Assembly: GCA_029817715.1 (NCBI GenBank)
Contig: JARUPY010000538.1
Location: forward strand, 682,001-746,000
Direction: 5' to 3'
DNA length: 64,000 bases
From: Melastoma dodecandrum
Lineage: Eukaryota; Streptophyta; Magnoliopsida; Myrtales; Melastomataceae
In this document: in pieces, positions 56,584 through 64,000 of the stretch
Position numbering within the stretch: position 1 is the stretch's first letter
Layout: the number at the start of each line of letters is the position of its first letter
The notes under the pieces: generated by a model
What the model was told of the DNA's origin: nothing
What the model saw: the letters and a program-made list of their open reading frames with translations, nothing else
Database searches by the model: none
Made by a program: the position numbers and the translations under genes

Positions 56584-58533
56584 ATGCTCCTCCTTGGACG
56601 GTCCAACGTTGTCGTCTCTGTCTCTTCGTCTCTCCTCAAACACCAAGCGACACTGCTTCATGGCCTCCTGGAATCATCATGCTCCTCCATGGCACAGCTC
56701 AAATCCATCCACGCCCGCGTCCTCCTCGGCGGCTTCTCCTCCCCCGATAATGTCCTCGTCCTCGGCAAGCTCGTCTCCTTCTGCGCCCTCCACCCCGACG
56801 GCGACCTCACCTACGCCCGCCTTGTCTTCGAGCACGCACCCCTTCGCAACAGGTTCATGTACAATACCCTGATCAGGGCTTATTCCGACGCCAACTGTCC
56901 CTCCGAGGTTTTAGCTTTGTACTTCCGGATGGTTGGTTCGGGAGTTTCGCCTAACGAGTTCGCCATGCCCTTTGTCCTCAAGGCGTGCAGCAGTGGGTCG
57001 CTTCATGGGTTATTCTTGCTGGTGCATGGTCAGTCTGTTAAGCTCGGGGTTGGGTCACAGGTCTGCGTCCAGAACGCGTTGATAAAAGGGTATGTGAGCT
57101 TCGGGTTGTCGTCGGACGCTCGCAACGTGTTTGACGGAATTGCAGAGAGGACTCTGGTCTCGTGGAACTCGATGATTGGTGGATACTCGAGGGCGGGCTT
57201 GTCAGGCGAGGCTTTTCAGTTGTTTGGAAAGATGCGAGCGGTCGGCTTGCAGCCTGATGTGTTTACGTTGGTTGGCTTGATATCAGCGTGTTCGCTGACA
57301 ATCGATCTGAGCTCTGGGAGGTTCATCCATGCTTACATCATTGTGAGTGGGATCATTATTGATTTGATTGTGAGGAACGCGCTGCTGGACATGTATGCAA
57401 AGTGCGGATGCTTGGACTATGCTCGATCAGTTTTTGAGAGAATGCCCAATAAGGACGTGGTTTCTTGGACTTCCATGGTGGACTGCTTCGCTAAACACAG
57501 TTTCCTGGATTCAGCACGTGAATGCTTCTACAAAATGCCGAATAAAAATGCGGTTTCATGGAATACACTAATGTCGGGATACATACAGAATGGGCAGCCT
57601 GTGGAAGCTGTTAATCTCTTCTGGAAAATGCATGGTTCGGGATTTTACCCCGATGAGACTACGTTCAAGATTATTCTTTCAGCTTGCGGTCAAATTGGGG
57701 ATGCTGTAACAGGGGAGGAAATTGACGAATATATACGCAACAGTGGATTTGCACAGAACATATCTCTCAATAATGCAGTCATGGCCATGTATGCGAAGTG
57801 TGGCAAACTTGAAATGGCAATGAGAATTTTTCATGGGATGCCTCAGAAGAACTTGATCTCCTGGAATGTTGCAATTGGTGCCCTTGCATTGCATGGACGA
57901 GGCACTGAAGCGATCAACCTCTTTGAGAAAATGCGTCCTGCTCGTGTTTCCCCAGATGGAATCACTTTCACCGGAGTGTTATCTGCATGTTGTCACGGAG
58001 GACTCATTAATACAGGAAGGGAGTATTTCCGGCTCATGAGAACGGATTATCACATTGCTTATGAAATAGAGCACTATGCCTGTTTGATTGATCTTCTTGG
58101 ACGAGGAGATTTATTTGATGAGGCGATTCAGTTGATTGGATCGATGCCAATGAGACCTGATATAGTGATATGGGGAGCACTGTTAGGCACTGCTAGGATC
58201 CGTGCTTATGCTGATATTGGAGACATGATCCTAAAGCAGCTGCTAGAGCTGTTGCCACACAGTTCAGGGCTTTGTGTGCTTCTGTCGAACCTCTATTCAG
58301 ACGTGGGTAGATGGGAGGACATGAGGAAAATCAGGAGTATAATGAACGAAAGCAACATTGGTAAATGTGTAGCGGTTAGCTTCATCGAGGTTGATGGTCA
58401 TGTTCACGAGTTCATGGTCGACGATATGCGTAGCGAAACATCCGTTAGCTTGTACTCAGCGCTCGACCAGTTAACAGATCATTTGAAATCGGAACGGTAT
58501 TTTTGTGATCTTTTGTGTGAGGAAGGAAGGTAG
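56584..58533 (+). CDS. Pentatricopeptide repeat protein, PLS class, E/E+ subtype
   Basis: An intronless frame of 649 codons with tandem PPR motifs of the PLS type: VSWNSMIGGYSRAGLSGEAF, VRNALLDMYAKCGCLDYARS, VSWTSMVDCFAKHSFLDSAR, VSWNTLMSGYIQNGQPVEAV, ISWNVAIGALALHGRGTEAI. The E region follows (IWGALLGTARIRAYADIG, VLLSNLYSDVGRWEDMRKI, FIEVDGHVHEFMVDD), and the protein ends before any DYW domain. Such proteins bind specific organelle RNAs, usually for C-to-U editing in mitochondria or plastids, with the deaminase supplied in trans. The target is not predictable here. The first Met gives a Ser/Val/Leu-rich N-terminus that could be a targeting sequence; the in-frame MAQLKSIHARVL is a later alternative. 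Confidence 0.92.
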   Translation: MLLLGRSNVVVSVSSSLLKHQATLLHGLLESSCSSMAQLKSIHARVLLGGFSSPDNVLVLGKLVSFCALHPDGDLTYARLVFEHAPLRNRFMYNTLIRAYSDANCPSEVLALYFRMVGSGVSPNEFAMPFVLKACSSGSLHGLFLLVHGQSVKLGVGSQVCVQNALIKGYVSFGLSSDARNVFDGIAERTLVSWNSMIGGYSRAGLSGEAFQLFGKMRAVGLQPDVFTLVGLISACSLTIDLSSGRFIHAYIIVSGIIIDLIVRNALLDMYAKCGCLDYARSVFERMPNKDVVSWTSMVDCFAKHSFLDSARECFYKMPNKNAVSWNTLMSGYIQNGQPVEAVNLFWKMHGSGFYPDETTFKIILSACGQIGDAVTGEEIDEYIRNSGFAQNISLNNAVMAMYAKCGKLEMAMRIFHGMPQKNLISWNVAIGALALHGRGTEAINLFEKMRPARVSPDGITFTGVLSACCHGGLINTGREYFRLMRTDYHIAYEIEHYACLIDLLGRGDLFDEAIQLIGSMPMRPDIVIWGALLGTARIRAYADIGDMILKQLLELLPHSSGLCVLLSNLYSDVGRWEDMRKIRSIMNESNIGKCVAVSFIEVDGHVHEFMVDDMRSETSVSLYSALDQLTDHLKSERYFCDLLCEEGR

Positions 58534-59539
58534 CACTCCTTTATTTTACCCATTGTTTTCCCTCCAATTGTTGTTATATTGATTTGCGGAAGTCATACAT
58601 TTGATTCCCTATATTACATTTTTGCTTGACTGAACGTTTCTGGAATTTTATTTCTACAAGTTGCTTTACTTTCCTTCTCTTGTTCTTTCTTGAGCTAGGA
58701 TCAGTGGATGATAGATGCTGTAATCCACTTTCCACAATTTGGTCCTTGTTGTTGGAAATGGAATCATGCCACTAGTCTCGTCGTTCTAACATTGAGCAAC
58801 TTTCGAAAGTTCAAGACTCAGTACATCCCTAATAAATGCTGTTGTGTACACTTGATTATGTATTCTGAACTTATGTCATTTCATGTTACCATAACCTATG
58901 GGAGATCTGCATCATCTCGAGTCATTCAGTCCCAATTGTCTATTTTTTGCAAAGTAATACTGCAGATGAGTTCACTGATTGGCCTTGGGACCTTATCTTG
59001 AGGGGCGGAAGGAATTATAAGCTTTTCTGCAGGGTTGATGATCACAGCAGTCAATCGTACGGGTCGATGCCATTGATGATCCTGCGATTTGGAAGCTAAA
59101 TCGTTGGCATTGCGAGTGGCATTGCGATACGAAAACCGATAATCATTTGCTGCTGTTGAACTATTTACACCAGAGGACACGACCGAACATAGATGATTGG
59201 ATCATTTAGAGGATGGTAAATGCAAAGAGACACATGAAGAAAATTGTCATATGGAATGCTTTTTGATGAGGTTGTTGCATTACTATAGAACCATGGACGG
59301 TTGAGACTGGGTTACTCATCCTACTGCTACTATTAACAGTATGTCTTTTGCTTTTATGGGAATTCATCGTAATTCCAAAATTAATTAGAATTGTCTTTTC
59401 ATGGGTATACATAGAAGGACTACGAGACTCAATATTCCTTCATAGGAGGATAGTAAGGACGATCAAAATGTATGCAGATGAGTATGGGTTGGGTTGGTTC
59501 GTAGAGATTTAAATTTCTGAATATTTGTTAAGTGTTCTA
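58534..59539. other. PPR 3' UTR and intergenic DNA
   Basis: No gene or repeat recognised. Confidence 0.5.
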
Positions 59540-61794
59540 CCGCAGCCAATCCAAGGAATTTCACAACTCCCTTCTGAGGATAGCCGGCTGATCCTGTGCC
59601 AGTTGTAACTGGTTCCAGTCTCATGTGCTTGCAATGGAACACGCCACTTCGCCAACATCACATACGAGATCAAGAAAGGGGATAGCTACTACTTGGTGTC
59701 CATCGACGTATTCGAGAATCTCACCAATTGGCATGCCGTTGAGGGTGCCAACCCGACGCTGGACCCGGTTGCCCTCCAGGTCGGGACCAAATCGATCTTT
59801 CCCTTGTTTTTGTAACCTCCCCTATACAGAACAGAAGGCTCGCTGGATCAACTACTTGATATGCTATGTTTGGCGGCCCAAACAAACAAGTCTCAACTGT
59901 TGCAAACACTTTCGGTGTGACCGCGGCCGATTTAGTCTCAGAGAACGGCATGAGTAATCTGACTGCGGTGATCATCGTCCACTATTGATCCCGGCGACGC
60001 AGTTGCCAGTTCTGGCCCAAAACCTGAGTCCTTCGGATGGAAGTGGCTAATAAAAGCATGGCTGGGTTCTTGTCACGGCCATCTCAGTCGTATGCAGTTC
60101 AGTTGTCTTGTCAATACTACTGGGGGCCTATTGTACTATTTGTTCATCTGAAGCCAGACACAAGTTGGTCGCCAGACCGGAATGACTCGGCTTTAGAGAT
60201 GACAGATTTGATGCAGATGAAGGGCTATGCCGGATTCGAAGAATTCGACCAGAAGACCTATCTGGACAAGTTGCTCCCCGGGGTTTCCATGTGCTTGGGC
60301 AAGTTAATCGTGTACAATTTCAAGGTGGTTTCAGATGCGACCCTGGATTTTGGAGATCTCTGTAACGGGTGAATCAGTATATAAGGCATACATAGACGGG
60401 CAACTAATGGCGGTGAAGCGATTCAATGATGACACTTAGGAGGAACTTAAGATCTTGCAACGAGTCAACCACGCGAATCTTGTGAAATTGATGGGCATCT
60501 GCTATGACCTCCAGGGGAACTGCATCTTGCTTCACGAGTATGCGGAGAATGGATCATTGGACAAATGGTTGTGCCAGCAGCAAGGAAACAGATCGTCCAA
60601 TTCCTCCTCCTCTGGAGTAGTCCTACTTGCGTGGAGCCAACGGCTACGGGTCATGCTTGATGTTGCCAACAGTCTGCAATACATGCACGAACATGCACAG
60701 CGCAGCGTAGTCCATGGTGACATTAGGACAACCAACATATTGCTGGACACAAAATTCAAGGCCTCGATATCGAACTACGTAATAACACAGTCAGCTTCTG
60801 AGATGGTTTCCCTAAAGGTGGACATCTTCGCATTAGGGGTGATGATACTTGAGTTGCTCTCTGGGAAGAAGGCGATGGAGACGAAAGAAGATGGCAAGAT
60901 ACATATGTTATTGAAGGAGATCGGTGAAATCCTTGAAGATAAGGTGAACCAAGATGAGAGGCTATGGAGCTGGATGGACTCTGTTTACACAGTTTAATCA
61001 TTTTGAGCCTTACGTTTGATGAGTCCATGAGATTGTTGATGATGAGAAGGTATTGCGAGTCGAAAGGAGTGTCGAAGAAAGTCATGGTTGTCACATAGTT
61101 CAGTCGAAGTACGCCGCATCTAGTCGAAGGTTACCCCAGCATCATAGTAGAAAGATGTTATGGATAAGCACTTAGTGAAGCCAGAGCTACATCCTGCCGA
61201 AGCTTTTCGCGAGTCGGAGAAGGTGCTAGATCATGCGCCTATGAAGGGGATGTAATTTAACATGTGTAAAATGTGCACGACAGTTTAGATAGCGGTTATT
61301 GTTAGGATATGATCAAATATTAGTAGTAAATAGTGAACGCATTTCTTGTAGTAAGGGGACAACCAGCATTTAAAGTAAGTTCGACCGGGCTGCTTGGTTC
61401 TCTTGGTGTACCTTTGTTTTCTGATAATAATGGAAGTAAGTTCTTTTGTTCAATGTACTATTTGTGCAATTCTCTGTTCAGTTTCTTTTAAGTCTTGGTG
61501 ACACCATCTTATTTTAATAACTGTGAGTTCCCATCAAATATCGCGGCATGTTGTTCCCCGCAAACAGGCTCGACGATGGAAGGATTTTACCTGATCGAAG
61601 GGGCTGCGAACTTGGCTGTCCTGGCCAAGGGATGTACCCAGGAGAGGTCAACTGCCAGTCCAACCATGGCTGAAATTGTGTTCAATCTATCAGTCCTCGC
61701 CCACGCGTACACAGACACTGGCGAAGGGTCTTGGACTTCAGGGCAGGACGCAGAGGATGCTGACCAAATCATTAGTTCGATCGCGGCTTGCTAA
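59540..61794 (+). pseudogene. LysM receptor-like kinase pseudogene (LYK4/5-like)
   Basis: Ectodomain remains from about 59540 include VPVSCACNGTRHFANITYEI (LysM border with a CxC pair) and VFENLTNWHAVEGANP, then a stop after SIFPLF. A shifted frame then carries CNLPYTEQKARWINYLICYV. A degraded kinase part (60360-60997) has ESVYKAYIDGQLMAVKRF, a stop, LQRVNHANLVKLMGICYD and VVHGDIRTTNILLD. A detached C-terminal piece (61560-61794) has GAANLAVLAKGCTQERSTAS and MAEIVFNLSVLAHAYTD. The HGDI catalytic loop lacks the usual Asp, as in LYK4/LYK5 pseudokinases. About 500 bases of unrelated DNA interrupt the kinase tail. It is clearly non-functional. Confidence 0.87.
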
Positions 61795-61883
61795 ACTTGA
61801 CACTTGTAAATGTTGTTTAAATATGATTGAGGGATAGATTTGCAATAAAGGCTATATAACAGATTTTCTACTCGTGAATCGGA

Positions 61884-63860
61884 TTAAAAGGAGAAGCTGC
61901 TGGGACAAGTAGAAACTTTTGACAGAATCTGCACGACCTCGTCCATTGCGGGTCGACCTCCAGGGTCCCTCCTCAGGCACTGTCGAATCAGTTTCATCAT
62001 GACTATGATGTGATGATCTGGATAGTTCCCTCCCAAGGAAGGGTCAATGAGATCCCTTGATTTGTTCCCCATGCCTTCTTCGTCATCCGGCTCGATCTTA
62101 TCACTAACAATGTCAGACAAATACGTTTTGCAGTCTCCGAGCAGCTCCTTGACGTCTTTTCCCGTGATCATTTCTGCCAAGAGAACTCCGAAGGCGTAAA
62201 CATCAAGCTTGGTCGACACGAGCCCGTTTTCGAGGTACTCTGGGGCCAGGTACCCTTGGGTTCCCATGATATGCAACGTCATCGTGAATTCGCCTTTATC
62301 TCCCTTGATTGACCTAGCTGTGCCGAAATTCGTGATCTTTGCCCGGAAATTCTCATCAAGGAGAATGTTGCTGCTCGTTATGTTCTTGTGTATAAGCGGG
62401 GGAGTGGTGAAGCTATGTATATAGTTCAGTCCAACAGCGACATCTAATGCAATCTGAATTCTTCGATTCCAGCACAAGATCTTGTCCCCCATCTTGTCAC
62501 CGCTCCTGTATATCCAATCACTCAACGGACCATTCATGGCGTACTCAAAGACGAAGTACCAGTGGCCGTCGTTGAAGCAGATACCCACAAGCCGAATGAG
62601 ATTCATATGGCTGATCTTGTTAAGGATATTTATTTCCTTCATTGCGTCTCCACTCATTTCTTTGATGGCGACATGGGAGCCATCAATTATCCCCCGATAG
62701 ACCGACCCCTTGATGCAGCAAACTGAGCTGAAATTATCTGTTGCTTGTTCGAGTTCTTCGTAGCTGTAAACTTTGATCGACTGAGCGATGCCTGATAGGT
62801 TCAGCCGCAATACCTCTAATCGTTCTCCCAAGTTTTCTCGGCCGCCCGGTCCATCACTTCGTTCCAGGTTGTTTGAAATATCCTCAGGAACACCCTTTGA
62901 TATCTCAGGTTTTACCTTTCTGTGGTAATGCACAAACATGTAGAGGACAATGCTCCCAATAACCAGCAGGAATGCATTTCCTGCAATGAACCCAACGACT
63001 GCATACACCCACTTAGTCCTCGAGCGATTAGTAGAAGGAGATGTTGATGGCGGTGGTCCCGACAATGGCTGCTGTGATGGAGATGGAGGCGGTGACATGG
63101 TTTGAGAAACTGAAGGTGGCTTCTGCAATGGAACTAGTAACGTCGAGAATGGAAAGATCACATCATTTAGCTCGGTGAGTCTGTTGGCCACCAATGTCCT
63201 CCCAGTATCTACGCCGAACCGAACGCTTATCCGAGACACGATGTCGTTCTCTGCGACGACATAAGTTAGGAGGTACCTGATGCCCTTGTTTGTCTGGTTC
63301 TTGGATGGACAAGCACACCTAAGAGGGATGGTGAAATTTGTGCCAGAGTATATGAGCACGGTCTCAATTGGGTTCTGATACTTAAGCGCCCTACATGAAG
63401 CGAGACCTTGGTAAGTGCCATTCACGATGAGGTAATAATTGTCCCCGTGCTGGACCACGTAGGACGTGTTTGCCTGGTAATATTTGCCCGAGCAAGAGCA
63501 GGTGACCGGGACAATCAGCATCCTGTTCGTCTCAATGGTTCCATTAAGTGGAACAGAATTGATTTCTGAGAGCTGAGACGGGTTGACGGACAAGAGCTTG
63601 GAGATGGTGGAAATGGTGTTGTAGGGAGGGTAGGACCTGTAAATGAGGTAGGTGTGACAGGTCCGGTTGAGGCCGTTGCAGGAGTAGCCGAAATCAGAGG
63701 ACGAGGACGGGACGGCAGGAGGGGATGTGAAGTTGGTGCACCGGGTGGTGTTGCGGCCGATGTAAGGCTGTTGGGAAGAAACCAAGGAAGGGGAGCAGCA
63801 AAGGCAGAGGAGGACTATGAGGTAAGAAGAAGGGAAGGGAATACAGGAAGTGAACACCAT
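61884..63860 (-). CDS. LysM receptor-like pseudokinase, LYK4/LYK5-like
   Basis: An intronless frame, 658 residues from the chosen start (681 from an upstream Met at 63929). I prefer 63860 (MVFTSCIPFPSSYLIVLLCL) because it opens directly on a signal peptide; the upstream Met lies only about 10 bases after a TATAAAA box, probably before the transcript start. The ectodomain has CxC pairs (CSC, CAC) and LysM repeats; a Pro/Ser-rich linker precedes the membrane helix (WVYAVVGFIAGNAFLLVIGS). The kinase domain keeps APEYLENG but has HKN (IHKNITSSNILLD) for HRD and NFG for DFG, so it is probably catalytically dead. Such receptors bind chitin oligomers at the plasma membrane and signal through CERK1 in Arabidopsis. 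A chitin or related role here is inferred. Confidence 0.9.
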   Translation of the reverse strand: MVFTSCIPFPSSYLIVLLCLCCSPSLVSSQQPYIGRNTTRCTNFTSPPAVPSSSSDFGYSCNGLNRTCHTYLIYRSYPPYNTISTISKLLSVNPSQLSEINSVPLNGTIETNRMLIVPVTCSCSGKYYQANTSYVVQHGDNYYLIVNGTYQGLASCRALKYQNPIETVLIYSGTNFTIPLRCACPSKNQTNKGIRYLLTYVVAENDIVSRISVRFGVDTGRTLVANRLTELNDVIFPFSTLLVPLQKPPSVSQTMSPPPSPSQQPLSGPPPSTSPSTNRSRTKWVYAVVGFIAGNAFLLVIGSIVLYMFVHYHRKVKPEISKGVPEDISNNLERSDGPGGRENLGERLEVLRLNLSGIAQSIKVYSYEELEQATDNFSSVCCIKGSVYRGIIDGSHVAIKEMSGDAMKEINILNKISHMNLIRLVGICFNDGHWYFVFEYAMNGPLSDWIYRSGDKMGDKILCWNRRIQIALDVAVGLNYIHSFTTPPLIHKNITSSNILLDENFRAKITNFGTARSIKGDKGEFTMTLHIMGTQGYLAPEYLENGLVSTKLDVYAFGVLLAEMITGKDVKELLGDCKTYLSDIVSDKIEPDDEEGMGNKSRDLIDPSLGGNYPDHHIIVMMKLIRQCLRRDPGGRPAMDEVVQILSKVSTCPSSFSF

Positions 63861-63937
63861 TCTGGGTTGTGAGATTTTCACAGTGCAAGGATGCTCTTCG
63901 TCTTTTGACATATGTGAGGCATCCATCATTTACGAGG

Positions 63938-63945
63938 TTTTTTAT
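63938..63945 (-). promoter_or_regulatory. TATA box of the LysM pseudokinase gene
   Basis: The minus strand reads TATAAAAA, about 80 bases upstream of the chosen start at 63860 and under 20 bases from the upstream Met. Confidence 0.6.
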
Positions 63946-64000
63946 ATCAATCTCGATAGTGGCCCGTGCTATTCGCATTGTCGTTATGTCACGGGATACG

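Overview
The window comes from the nuclear genome of a flowering plant, most likely a eudicot. It holds short compact plant genes with GT-AG introns, a COG5 subunit, an NPH3-family BTB gene, a PLS-class PPR gene, LysM receptor kinases, site II (TGGGCC) and telo-box promoter motifs, a copia retrotransposon and an integrated plant pararetrovirus. I could not fix the species.

Layout. 1-312 is the 3' end of the RPL18a (eL20) gene. 1709-8093 (minus) is a 15-exon VPS16 gene with a small MITE in one intron. It shares a promoter with a cytochrome b561-domain gene (plus, 8731-18188). The first intron of that gene has a GC donor and contains an almost complete, decayed endogenous pararetrovirus (Caulimoviridae type) in antisense orientation. 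18424-19133 (minus) is a membrane-protein gene interrupted by an in-frame TGA. 19407-20600 is a class 3 lipase. 21274-25360 (minus) is COG5. 27490-28810 (minus) is a small nucleolar U3-associated-like protein. 31051-31260 is a tiny Cys-rich protein. 31628-36938 (minus) is a dead copia element. 38067-39345 is a large foldback element. 43006-45267 is an NPH3/BTB gene. 46663-47560 is a COR413 pseudogene. 47840-48589 (minus) is proteasome alpha-4 (PAC). 51017-51845 is a LINE fragment and 52012-52600 a second foldback.

53010-54105 is a polycistronic C/D-box snoRNA locus with telo-box and TATA promoter elements. Five snoRNAs are recognisable from C/D boxes, terminal stems and guide stretches complementary to 18S or 25S rRNA. 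56584-58533 is an intronless PPR gene. The right end has two LysM receptor-like kinase loci facing each other: a broken LYK4/5-like pseudogene (plus) and an intact LYK4/5-like pseudokinase (minus).

Several resident genes serve ribosome or proteome maintenance (RPL18a, U3-associated protein, snoRNAs, proteasome alpha-4) and endomembrane trafficking (VPS16, COG5). I see no operon-like functional linkage, as expected for a plant. The accessory content is the pararetrovirus, copia, LINE, MITE and foldback sequences. Exon borders were placed by splice consensus, reading frame and recalled family sequence, so they are predictions.
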